From an uncultured Planctomycetota bacterium (GTDB lineage: Bacteria; Planctomycetota; Planctomycetia; Pirellulales; Thermoguttaceae), in the NCBI GenBank assembly GCA_902797455.1, contig CADBTE010000003.1:1-6430 (forward strand): a stretch of DNA of 6,430 nucleotides. The letters are read 5' to 3'. A model generated the notes under the pieces. The model did not search any database. It was not told the origin of the DNA and saw only the letters and a program-made list of their open reading frames with translations. Numbering within the stretch: position 1 is the first letter of the stretch; each line of letters begins with the position of its first letter. The translations under genes and the position numbers were made by a program. Positions 1 to 6,430 of the stretch are shown piece after piece.

Positions 1-1
1 C

Positions 2-1024
2 GCCGCCGAGATTCTCTCGGTCGAATTCGCTGAGGATGACAAGACCGGCGGCCAGGATATCACCCGCCAGACCGTCCGCTGGAGCGATGGCACCACCGTC
101 TGGGGCAACCGCGGCGAGGACGATTGGACCCTGCCGGATGGATCGGTCCTTCCGCGCTACGGGGTGAAGTGCGTTAACCCCAACGGGATGGAACTGTTCA
201 TCGGCCGCAGCCCGACTAACCCCGATGAGGTGATCGAGTATTCCCGCCGAATCGATGGTTCCCTCTACCTTAACGGCCGCGGATATCCCTCCCGGAGAAT
301 TTACGCGGTCGCCCCGCGGCTGGCCTGCGGCGAAATTCTTCCCGACGGGAAAATTAAGATCGCTCTGGATTGGGATGCTGAGGAGCCGCTTCCGAAGGAT
401 CTTGAGATTTTTGTTCATGCCTTTGAGCCGTATCGTGGTTACGGACATAACCCGAAGGGTTGGTTCTGCGCCTCGTCTGTCCCGAGTGTTCCGACCACCC
501 AGTGGGGGAGTCAAGGAAACAAGACGATCCGAACCGACGAGATCACCATTGCCGTTCCCGATGATATCCCCTCGGGGCACTACGAGATCCTAACCGGTCT
601 TTACGAAGGACAATTCAGATATCCTCTGATTGGGAATAACGACAATCAAGGCCGTTACGCCGTGGCGTCGCTGGATATCGTTCGAAACCAGGACAATTCA
701 TGTGATCTGACGATCAAGCCGCTGGCGCTTCGTGAAGATCGTGATCTTTTCTTCCGCAATGTCGGAAATAAGACCCCCGCGTCGGTCGGTCCAGTTTCGA
801 CCCTCGGCGCGCTGTACGCAATACCCGGACAGGACGCCTGGCGCCTTCTCCCCATTCCGACGGCGGAGAGCTTCGAGGTGACGATCGATGAGCAAAAACT
901 CGGCCGTCAAATCGAAGGTATCTCGGTGGAAAACAATCCCGTCCCCTTCCGGCGCGACGGCGAGTGTGTCACCTTCACGGTGGAAGCCAAAGACGCGCTT
1001 TGGTATACTCTGAATTTGAAGTGA
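2..1024 (+). CDS. Large beta-sandwich protein, probably exported glycan-active enzyme, C-terminal part (5' partial)
   Basis: The frame is open from the first bases of the window to TGA at 1022-1024, giving the last 340 residues. The GTG at 164 lies inside a continuing domain and is not a start. Residues 24-56 read WSDGT...W.NRG..DW......LPRYG, a pattern I associate with the C-terminal sandwich of large glycoside hydrolase-like proteins in Planctomycetota, Verrucomicrobiota and Lentisphaerota. Residues about 115-226 form a second beta-rich domain with the pattern LDWDAEEPLPKDLEIFVHAFEP ... W ... ITIAVPDDIPSGHYEILTGLYEG, a sandwich often appended to extracellular enzymes and glycosyltransferases. 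The remainder (about 230-340) is also beta-rich with no motif I can name. No catalytic residues are visible here; the catalytic part should lie upstream. The GH20-like gene follows after 39 bases, so the two are probably co-transcribed. The exact family is uncertain; export is inferred from neighbours. Confidence 0.72.
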   Translation, partial: AAEILSVEFAEDDKTGGQDITRQTVRWSDGTTVWGNRGEDDWTLPDGSVLPRYGVKCVNPNGMELFIGRSPTNPDEVIEYSRRIDGSLYLNGRGYPSRRIYAVAPRLACGEILPDGKIKIALDWDAEEPLPKDLEIFVHAFEPYRGYGHNPKGWFCASSVPSVPTTQWGSQGNKTIRTDEITIAVPDDIPSGHYEILTGLYEGQFRYPLIGNNDNQGRYAVASLDIVRNQDNSCDLTIKPLALREDRDLFFRNVGNKTPASVGPVSTLGALYAIPGQDAWRLLPIPTAESFEVTIDEQKLGRQIEGISVENNPVPFRRDGECVTFTVEAKDALWYTLNLK

Positions 1025-1049
1025 TTGTCCGTTGAATCAACTCTAACAT

Positions 1050-1054
1050 AAGGA
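1050..1054 (+). promoter_or_regulatory. Ribosome binding site of the Tat-signal GH20-like gene
   Basis: AAGGA lies 9 bases before the ATG at 1064, a normal Shine-Dalgarno spacing. Together with the Tat motif that begins at residue 2, it fixes this start. No promoter-like sequence is evident in the 39-base gap, which fits read-through from the preceding gene. Confidence 0.7.
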
Positions 1055-1063
1055 ATCAACACG

Positions 1064-2047
1064 ATGAATAGAAGAGATTTTTTGCGCTCCGGCGCCGCCG
1101 CGGCGTTGGCGATGTCCGCGGGCAGCGGTTTCGTGGGGGCCGACCAGAGCAAACCGCTCATTTGGTCGGAACTCCTTCACTTGGGTCAGAACATGTGGGG
1201 GGATACCCCCCGTGCCTACACCCCGCCTCAGAAGTCGCTCAGTCTGGATGTCGCGCTCTGGAACGAATTGACCGAAAAAATGTCGAAGGCCGGACTGAAT
1301 ATGATCGTGATCGACCTTGGGGAAGGGGTCCGATACGAGAGCCATCCCGAGCTGGCGATCGAGGGCTCTTGGTCGGGCGACCGTCTTCGTGAGGAATTGA
1401 CCCGCCTGCGGTCGCTGGGGCTGGAACCGATTCCGAAATTGAACTTCTCGAGCTGTCACGATACGTGGCTGGGGAATTACTCCCACATGCTCTCGACCCC
1501 CGAATACTACAAGGTCTGTGCCGATCTGATCGAGGAGGTCTGCGCCCTGTTCGACGGTCCGCGTTTCTTCCATCTCGGCTACGATGAGGAAAACTACGAG
1601 AATCAGGCCACTTACGACTACATCGTGGTCCGCCGGGGAGAACTGTGGTGGCACGATTTCCTCTTCTTCTGCGACGAGGTGACGAAGTGTAACAGCCGTC
1701 CCTGGATCTGGGCCGATTACGCCCTCGATCATGAAGAAGAGTTCATGGAGCGGACGCCGAAATCGGTGGTTCTGAGCAACTGGTACTACGGCACCAATTT
1801 TGGGCCGGACTGCAAGGTGGTTCAGTTCTTCAAGAAGTTCGACGATGCCGGTTTCGACCAGATTCCGTGCGGATCAAACTGGTCGAACGACACGAACTTC
1901 CGGCTCATGGTCAACTACTGCAACGAGATGATTTCCAAGGAGCACCTCCTCGGTTATCTCCATGCCCCGTGGTTCTTCACCACCCCGGAGAAACGCCAGA
2001 AGCTTTTCGATTCGGTCGATCAGGTTGAGGAGATGATTCGCTCGTAA
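1064..2047 (+). CDS. Tat-exported GH20-like glycoside hydrolase (TIM-barrel)
   Basis: This is a complete 327-residue protein. Residues 1-26 are a Tat signal: twin-arginine motif RRDFLR at 3-8, then an alanine-rich hydrophobic stretch ending near VGA (24-26), so the protein is predicted to leave the cytoplasm folded. The mature part has alternating strands and helices of a TIM barrel: a strand at NMIVIDLGEG (79-88), EPIPKLNFSS (121-130), RFFHLGYDEE (167-176), RPWIWADYA (212-220), VVLSNWYYG (235-243). HLGYDEE corresponds to the H-x-G-G-D-E signature of GH20, where the Glu is the acid/base and the Asp orients the substrate N-acetyl group; D174 and E175 are the matching residues. At about 300 mature residues it is a bare barrel, lacking the N-terminal alpha/beta domain of classical beta-hexosaminidases. 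Assignment to the GH20-like superfamily is fairly firm; N-acetylhexosaminidase activity is only an inference. It is followed by a strong terminator, so it ends its transcription unit. Confidence 0.82.
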   Translation: MNRRDFLRSGAAAALAMSAGSGFVGADQSKPLIWSELLHLGQNMWGDTPRAYTPPQKSLSLDVALWNELTEKMSKAGLNMIVIDLGEGVRYESHPELAIEGSWSGDRLREELTRLRSLGLEPIPKLNFSSCHDTWLGNYSHMLSTPEYYKVCADLIEEVCALFDGPRFFHLGYDEENYENQATYDYIVVRRGELWWHDFLFFCDEVTKCNSRPWIWADYALDHEEEFMERTPKSVVLSNWYYGTNFGPDCKVVQFFKKFDDAGFDQIPCGSNWSNDTNFRLMVNYCNEMISKEHLLGYLHAPWFFTTPEKRQKLFDSVDQVEEMIRS

Positions 2048-2068
2048 GGGCGCTTCCGTCGCGCTAAG

Positions 2069-2097
2069 AAAAAGGAGCCCTCCCGGGCTCCTTTTTT
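2069..2097. terminator. Bidirectional intrinsic terminator between convergent genes
   Basis: A perfect 7-bp GC-rich stem, GGAGCCC (2074-2080) and GGGCTCC (2085-2091), encloses a 4-base loop. It is flanked by an A tract at 2069-2073 and a T tract at 2092-2097, which can extend the pairing. Read on plus it has a U run after the hairpin; read on minus the A tract becomes a U run. It lies 21 bases past the stop of the plus-strand GH20-like gene and 30 bases past the stop of the minus-strand gene, so it can serve both. Confidence 0.9.
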
Positions 2098-2127
2098 CAT
2101 CGGCGAAGGAACAGCCCAACAGCCCTT

Positions 2128-3585
2128 TTATTCCAGCGGCTCGATCCGAATATTGCGGTAGAAGACCTCGGCCCCTTCGGACTGAAGCTGAATCGATCCG
2201 CTGGTCCGGGTCAGTCCGTAGACGTAGTTGACGCGCGTTCCGTTGACCAGGATCTCCATCGTGTCGCCGCGGGCGACCACCGTCATCTCGTTCCATTGCC
2301 CCGGCTGATCGAGGTCGTTGGCGCCATGGAAGCCCTTCTGGTCGATCCAATTCGGATCGTGCCCAAACCAGGCGAAGCTGCGTTCGGCGTTCGACTTGAT
2401 GGTGACCGGTTTTCCTTCTTCAGGGGAATAGACCCTCTTGAAAAGGGAAGGCATATCGTCTCGGATAACCACATCGCAGGTCGCCTGAAGGCCATCGGCT
2501 TCGTCGCTGACCATCCAGAAGTCTCCGATTCCTCCCTCCACGAGGTTGGCCTCGATCGAAGTGCGCCAAACACCGTTAAAACCGCCGTCCGCCCCATAGG
2601 AGTGGATCAGAACCCCCGAGTCGCGCGCCTTCCCCTCGCGGCCGCCCCAGGTCTTTTCTCCCCACTTGTACTCAACGCTTAAGCGGTAGTTCGAGAAGGC
2701 GTTGTCGGTGGTGATCCCCCCGTGTTTCTCGCCGGAAATATGAATCACTCCATCGTGGACGGTGAAGACGCCGGAGGAATCTTCTCCCGGCTTCTCACCC
2801 ACGACAAAGACCTGCCATCCGGCGAGCGTCTGACCGTCGAACAGATCCATCGCGCCGGTGAGCTGAATCTCCTCGGGGGCGACCACAAAGACGGTCTGGA
2901 AGGGAGCGACAGAGATATTAAATTTCACGGTGCCTTCTTCGGCACTCGCCGCCAACGGGGCACTTTCCCCGGTTTGCGGATCAAGCCGCGCCCAGCCGTC
3001 GGCGCCGTAGGCGCGGGTGCTGAACGGGCCGAACTTGGGGAGAACCAGCGTCGAACTCGCGTCGCACGCGGTATCGGTGAGGTTGGTCAGCTGGAAGATC
3101 AGCCGCCCGTCACGGCAGAAGACCCCTTCGGTGATCGCGTCGCTTGGCGTGGTCAGCGCCAGGCGCGGGGCACCGCAGCGGACAACATCTTCGGGGAGCA
3201 GTTCCGGGGTGTTGTACGGATGCTCGTCATTGGCATAGAATACCCGCGCGCCGCTGTTCCGCCAGACGCCGTCGAGCCGATCGAGCGCCTCTTGGGAGAC
3301 TTCGGCACTGTTGGGGACGATCAGCGCGGTATAGTCGGCCAGCTGCTTATCGGACAATTCCATAATCGATTCCCCATCGATCAGCGTGAAAGGAATCTGC
3401 GCGCGCACAAGCGATTGCCCGATCATATTGAACGAATCCCTCACGACGGCCAGCTTAGCGGACTTCGGGGCCGAACCGAAACTTTCGGCCGAAGGGAGAT
3501 ATTCTTCCTGCAGCGTTTCGATCGGGTAGAACAGCAGGACCGGACGGACCGGCCGCGCGTCTAGGAGGATCGCGTTGAGACGGCC
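2128..3585 (-). repeat. Direct repeat copy 1: 3' half of the tandem-duplicated gene
   Basis: This 1458-base stretch is homologous at DNA level to 4985-6430, in the same orientation. Long identical runs are visible, for example around the LQSEGAEVF codons (2167-2190 versus 5024-5047). The repeat unit, measured stop to stop, is 2857 bases, equal to one gene plus the 64-base spacer, so this is a whole-gene tandem duplication. Differences are mostly at third codon positions of the minus-strand frame. Confidence 0.85.
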
Positions 3586-4920
3586 GACGAAGTCGCAGTA
3601 TGCCTTGTGAGAGGCCTCGTTTCGATACGGGAACTTATCTCCCCCCTTGATGCCGTAATAGAGGGTAAAGTCGGTCACCCCCCAGGCGGCCTGCCAAGCG
3701 GCGGTGGCGTCCATCCAATCGAGAGGGACAAGCATGTCTTTCCAAAGATTCTCCGCGTGATCACTGACTTCGCTCATCGTCCGGCGCTGACCGATCAGGC
3801 GGGCGGCCGAGCAGGGGAAGGCCGCTGTTGCCCAGTTCCCCTCCCGGCAGGCAACCGGATCGGAAGTGAGCAGATCCAACCCCGGGATATCGAATTCCTT
3901 GAGGTTGGTGAGTTTATTGCCGTCGGTCGGAACATGGAGAGCACAGTCCTCCTCCCCAAGGGTATGCCCCGACGCGACCGGACCGCCGGCACTTTGGCAC
4001 CACTGGTGGATGGTACCGAAGTATCTTTCACGGAACAGTTCCCCGATCAGTTTCCAATATCGGGAGCGAATCTGTTTATCTTCCGGGCTGTCGCCGGTAA
4101 ACAGCGAGATGTAGTGCTTCGAAAGATCTTCCCCCCAGCGCTCTTGATAACGCTCGAGCAGATCACTGCACCAAGGGAGCATCGGAAGATTTTTTTTGTC
4201 CGGGTCGATCGGGTCAAAGACGGTGACCTTCGCGAGAAGGTCTTCTCGAAGCAGACCGATATTGACCGCCATCATCGACGGCTCGTCGGTAAAGAACGCC
4301 TCGACCTTATTGTAAAGCTCGTCGCCGAGCTGTTTCTTATACTGCTTATGGGTCAGCTCCACGAATCGATCGTCCGCCGCCTTTTCGAGGGGATTCGGAT
4401 AACGCCGAACCCCGGCGAAGTTATTGGCCGAATGGGTGAACTCAAAGCAGTCACGAACGTAGAAGGGCTCTTCGGCGTCTTTGTCCCAAACCAGCTCTTT
4501 CGAGACAAGCTCGGGATGCTCCGCCAGCACAATCCCGCCGGCCTCCAGGGAGGGGTATCCGTCCTCGTCGTAGATCCACATCCGAAGCCCCGCGGCGTCG
4601 AGGTTTTTCGCCCCCTTCACAAAGCGATCCCAGTTCGCCTGGTTGTTGACGTAACCCGCTCCCCCGACATTAAAGACCAGCCCCCCCAGGCCGCACTCAT
4701 CGCGGTAATAGAGGGCTCGTGCCGGGTCGGTGAGATCCGCGCCGTGAACAATCTGAAGCGGCCGCATCCGAGCGGAAGGATTTTCCCACTCGGCTTGCCA
4801 TCCGGGCGGCAGAAGGGACCCGAAGGGGGAGTTTTGCTCCTGCGCCTTCGTCGCTGCGACAAACAACACCACGGTCAACGCCAACATGCCGAGCACCGGT
4901 GACATCGTAAGACGTTTCAT
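2128..4920 (-). CDS. Secreted multi-domain glycoside hydrolase with C-terminal DUF1080 (3-keto-disaccharide hydrolase-type) module
   Basis: This is a complete 930-residue protein. The ATG at 4920 is chosen because it opens a Sec signal peptide (MKRL, hydrophobic core about 8-23, likely cleavage after TKA at 24-26) and has AGAAGGA 6 bases upstream; a longer TTG start at 5001 would hide the signal and overlap the previous gene. Domains: about 38-450, a barrel resembling GH106 and related clan GH-A enzymes, with GLGGLVFNVGG (77-87), GLRMWIYDEDGYPS (111-124), FFTDEPS (209-215) and SGHTLGEED (317-325); E213 and E323/E324 are candidate catalytic acids. About 458-565 is a flavodoxin/GATase-like domain (RPVLLFYPIET, then ALIVPNSAEVS). 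About 583-685 is a small beta-sandwich. Residues 690-930 are DUF1080: MDLFDGQTLAGW at 690-701, GQWNEM near 874, LVNGTRVN near 891, and IQLQSEGAEVFYRNIRI near 910-926. The second member of a tandem pair, it shares a terminator with the opposing gene. The barrel's family and substrate are uncertain; the DUF1080 call is firm. Confidence 0.85.
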   Translation of the reverse strand: MKRLTMSPVLGMLALTVVLFVAATKAQEQNSPFGSLLPPGWQAEWENPSARMRPLQIVHGADLTDPARALYYRDECGLGGLVFNVGGAGYVNNQANWDRFVKGAKNLDAAGLRMWIYDEDGYPSLEAGGIVLAEHPELVSKELVWDKDAEEPFYVRDCFEFTHSANNFAGVRRYPNPLEKAADDRFVELTHKQYKKQLGDELYNKVEAFFTDEPSMMAVNIGLLREDLLAKVTVFDPIDPDKKNLPMLPWCSDLLERYQERWGEDLSKHYISLFTGDSPEDKQIRSRYWKLIGELFRERYFGTIHQWCQSAGGPVASGHTLGEEDCALHVPTDGNKLTNLKEFDIPGLDLLTSDPVACREGNWATAAFPCSAARLIGQRRTMSEVSDHAENLWKDMLVPLDWMDATAAWQAAWGVTDFTLYYGIKGGDKFPYRNEASHKAYCDFVGRLNAILLDARPVRPVLLFYPIETLQEEYLPSAESFGSAPKSAKLAVVRDSFNMIGQSLVRAQIPFTLIDGESIMELSDKQLADYTALIVPNSAEVSQEALDRLDGVWRNSGARVFYANDEHPYNTPELLPEDVVRCGAPRLALTTPSDAITEGVFCRDGRLIFQLTNLTDTACDASSTLVLPKFGPFSTRAYGADGWARLDPQTGESAPLAASAEEGTVKFNISVAPFQTVFVVAPEEIQLTGAMDLFDGQTLAGWQVFVVGEKPGEDSSGVFTVHDGVIHISGEKHGGITTDNAFSNYRLSVEYKWGEKTWGGREGKARDSGVLIHSYGADGGFNGVWRTSIEANLVEGGIGDFWMVSDEADGLQATCDVVIRDDMPSLFKRVYSPEEGKPVTIKSNAERSFAWFGHDPNWIDQKGFHGANDLDQPGQWNEMTVVARGDTMEILVNGTRVNYVYGLTRTSGSIQLQSEGAEVFYRNIRIEPLE

Positions 4921-4926
4921 ACTTGA

Positions 4927-4933
4927 TCCTTCT
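4927..4933 (-). promoter_or_regulatory. Ribosome binding site fixing the start at 4920
   Basis: Read on the minus strand, AGAAGGA ends 6 bases before the ATG at 4920, a good Shine-Dalgarno match. It lies in the 64-base gap after the stop codon of the upstream paralogue, and no comparable site precedes the alternative TTG at 5001. The gap (4921-4984) shows no GC-rich hairpin followed by a U run, so transcription probably continues from the upstream gene. Confidence 0.75.
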
Positions 4934-4984
4934 ATATGTTTGTATGGGAGGCTTTTCAGGTTTACGTTTTTTTGGGGAAGGAAC

Positions 4985-6430
4985 CTAATCCAGCGGCTCA
5001 ATCCGGATATTGCGGAAGAATACCTCGGCCCCTTCGGACTGAAGCTGAATCGCCCCGCTGGTTCGTATCAGGCCGTAGACGTAGTTAACACGGGTGCCGT
5101 TGACTAAAATCTCCATCGTATCGTCGCGGGCAATGATTTTCATCTCGTTCCACTGCCCCGGCTGATCGAGGTCATTTGCCCCGTGGAATCCCTTCTCGTC
5201 GACCCAGTTCGGATCATGTCCGAACCAGGCGAAGCATCCATCTTCGTTCGCCACGATGGTGACCGGTTTTCCTTCTTCGGGGGAATAGATTCTCCGGAAT
5301 AAGGGGGATCCTTCGTCTCGGATGATCACGTCGCAGGTCGCCTGAATCCCATGTTCCTTGTCGGTGACCATCCAGAAGTCCCCGATCCCTCCTTCGAGGA
5401 GATTGGCTTCAATCGAGGGACGCCAAGTCCCGCCCGTCCCGAACGAATGGATCAGAACCCCCGAGTCGCGCGCGCGGTTTTCTCGCGGAGACCACGTTTT
5501 TTCTCCCCATTTGTACTCCACGCTCAGGCGGTAGTTCGAGAAAGAGTTGTCGGTGGAGATTCCGCCGTACTTCTCGCCGGAGACATGGATCATCCCATCG
5601 TGGGCGGTGAAAACGCCGGCCGAATCCTCTCCCGGATCCTCTCCCCGGATAGAGACCTGCCATCCGGAGAGTGTTTGACCGTCGAACAGATCCATCGCGC
5701 CGGTGAGCTGAAATTCCTCCGGGGCGACCACAAAGACGGTTTCAAAGTTATTCAAAGTCAGGTTGAACCTTACCGTGCCGTCTTCGGCCGCGGCCGCGAG
5801 CGGTGTGCACTGGCCGGTCTTCGGATCAAGTTTGGCCCAGCCGTCGGTGCCGTAGGCGCGCGTGCTGAAGGGGCCGTATTTGGGAAGTACCAGCCGCGAG
5901 CTGGCGTCCCAAGCGGCATCGGTGAGGTTCGTCAGTTGGAAGATTAGGCGCCCATCGCGGTGGAAGACCCCTTCGGTGATCGCGTCGCCGACCGTGATCA
6001 GCTCCAGACGCGGCGCGCCGAAACGGACAATCTCTTCGGGAAGCAGTTCTGGGGAACTGTACGGATGTTCGTCGCCGGCGCGGAAAATCCTTGTGCCGCA
6101 ATCCTGCCAGAGGGCGCCGAGCCGATCGAGTACCTTTTGGGGAACATCCGCGCTGTTGGGGATGATCATCGAAGTGCAGCCGGCCAGGTCCTTGTCGGAA
6201 AGCTCCATGATCGACTGTCCATCGATCAGCGTGAACGGAATCTGCGCGCGCATAAGAGCACGGCCGACTTGGACGAACGATTCGATCGCCTTGGTCATTT
6301 TCGTTGACTGCGCGGATCCGACAACATTTTCGGCCGAGGGGATATATTCCTCCTGCATGGTCTCGATCGGGTAGTACAGCAGTACCGGGCGAACCGGCTG
6401 GGCGTCCAGCAAAACCGCGTTGAGACGGCC
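4985..6430 (-). CDS. Paralogue of the adjacent GH/DUF1080 fusion, C-terminal part (5' partial)
   Basis: The frame runs from the right window edge to TAG at 4985-4987, giving the last 481 residues. The first residues, GRLNAVLLDAQPVRPVLLYY, align with residues 446-465 of the neighbouring protein, and the match continues without a break to the C terminus, so the gene clearly starts beyond the window; the TTG at 6412 is only an internal Leu codon. Domains present are the flavodoxin/GATase-like module (about 13-117), the small beta-sandwich (about 138-240) and DUF1080 (245-481, starting AMDLFDGQTLSGW and ending AEVFFRNIRIEPLD). If the copies are collinear, a signal peptide and glycosidase barrel lie upstream. 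One indel removes 4 residues from a DUF1080 loop near residues 330-336. By eye about three quarters or more of DUF1080 residues are identical to the neighbour, with the alpha/beta module clearly more different. It is first of the pair in transcription order, with 64 bases to the next gene. Confidence 0.83.
   Translation of the reverse strand, partial: GRLNAVLLDAQPVRPVLLYYPIETMQEEYIPSAENVVGSAQSTKMTKAIESFVQVGRALMRAQIPFTLIDGQSIMELSDKDLAGCTSMIIPNSADVPQKVLDRLGALWQDCGTRIFRAGDEHPYSSPELLPEEIVRFGAPRLELITVGDAITEGVFHRDGRLIFQLTNLTDAAWDASSRLVLPKYGPFSTRAYGTDGWAKLDPKTGQCTPLAAAAEDGTVRFNLTLNNFETVFVVAPEEFQLTGAMDLFDGQTLSGWQVSIRGEDPGEDSAGVFTAHDGMIHVSGEKYGGISTDNSFSNYRLSVEYKWGEKTWSPRENRARDSGVLIHSFGTGGTWRPSIEANLLEGGIGDFWMVTDKEHGIQATCDVIIRDEGSPLFRRIYSPEEGKPVTIVANEDGCFAWFGHDPNWVDEKGFHGANDLDQPGQWNEMKIIARDDTMEILVNGTRVNYVYGLIRTSGAIQLQSEGAEVFFRNIRIEPLD
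4985..6430 (-). repeat. Direct repeat copy 2: matching half, continuing past the window edge
   Basis: This 1446-base counterpart of 2128-3585 is 12 bases shorter because of a single in-frame indel. The last ten bases of the window (6421-6430) are identical to 3576-3585, so homology has not ended at the edge and the duplicated unit extends to the right. Confidence 0.85.

Noticed and set aside
164..166. GTG as the start of the first plus-strand gene
   Set aside because: The frame is open to the window edge, and the WSDGT...LPRYG domain pattern crosses this codon, so it is internal.
1043..1732. Minus-strand open frame of 229 codons antisense to the GH20-like gene
   Set aside because: It lacks recognisable motifs or a ribosome binding site, and the plus strand here encodes a Tat signal and GH20-like motifs.
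2722..3564. Plus-strand open frame of 280 codons, with a similar one at 5351-5947 opposite the second copy
   Set aside because: The resemblance between the two antisense frames follows from DNA homology of the tandem copies. Differences fall mostly at third positions of the minus-strand codons, showing selection on the minus-strand protein.
3607..4902. Long plus-strand open frame of 431 codons opposite the barrel-encoding part of the complete minus-strand gene
   Set aside because: Its translation is low-complexity and rich in Arg, Gly and Pro, with no domain. The minus-strand gene has clear motifs, a signal peptide and a ribosome binding site, so this is a shadow of its codon bias.
4921..4984. 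Possible terminator or promoter between the tandem copies
   Set aside because: The T run at 4967-4973 (A run on the minus strand) has no hairpin beside it, and no convincing -35/-10 pair is visible; an operon is simpler.
4921..5001. N-terminal extension of the complete minus-strand gene to a TTG at 5001
   Set aside because: It would add 27 residues before a normal Sec signal peptide, overlap the end of the upstream gene and ignore the ribosome binding site at 4927-4933.

Overview
The window looks like part of a carbohydrate-degradation locus from a bacterium of the Planctomycetota/Verrucomicrobiota/Lentisphaerota type or a similar polysaccharide-degrading phylum. This rests on the gene content, not on a marker gene: a Tat-exported GH20-like protein, large exported modular hydrolases, and C-terminal DUF1080 (3-keto-disaccharide hydrolase family) modules, a family greatly expanded in those groups. 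The DNA is fairly GC-rich and densely coding. No RNA gene, transposase, integrase, CRISPR array or phage gene was found.

Layout. Positions 2-1024 (+) hold the C-terminal 340 residues of a large, probably exported beta-sandwich protein whose start lies to the left. After 39 bases comes 1064-2047 (+), a complete 327-residue Tat-signal protein with a GH20-like TIM barrel and a Asp-Glu pair in an HLGYDEE motif. A compact stem-loop at 2069-2097, with A and T tracts on its two sides, sits between the ends of converging genes and should terminate transcription from both directions. On the minus strand are two tandem paralogues: 4985-6430 (upstream, only its last 481 residues inside the window) and 2128-4920 (downstream, complete, 930 residues). 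They are 64 bases apart with no visible terminator between them, so they are probably co-transcribed from a promoter beyond the right edge.

The complete minus-strand protein is a four-part fusion: Sec signal peptide, a GH106/GH-A-like glycosidase barrel, a flavodoxin/GATase-like alpha/beta domain as seen in beta-galactosidase-type enzymes, a small beta-sandwich, and a C-terminal DUF1080 module. The second copy matches it from the window edge to the stop codon with one 4-codon indel. It is nearly identical in parts of the DUF1080 module and more divergent in the alpha/beta module.

A working model (inference) is that the cluster secretes several glycosidases that attack one complex glycan: the GH20-like protein trims amino-sugar or related ends, while the tandem fusions combine an ordinary glycosidase with a module acting on, or binding, 3-keto-glycosides. 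No substrate can be fixed from the sequence. The most notable feature is the tandem duplication of this fusion; the array may continue to the right of the window.
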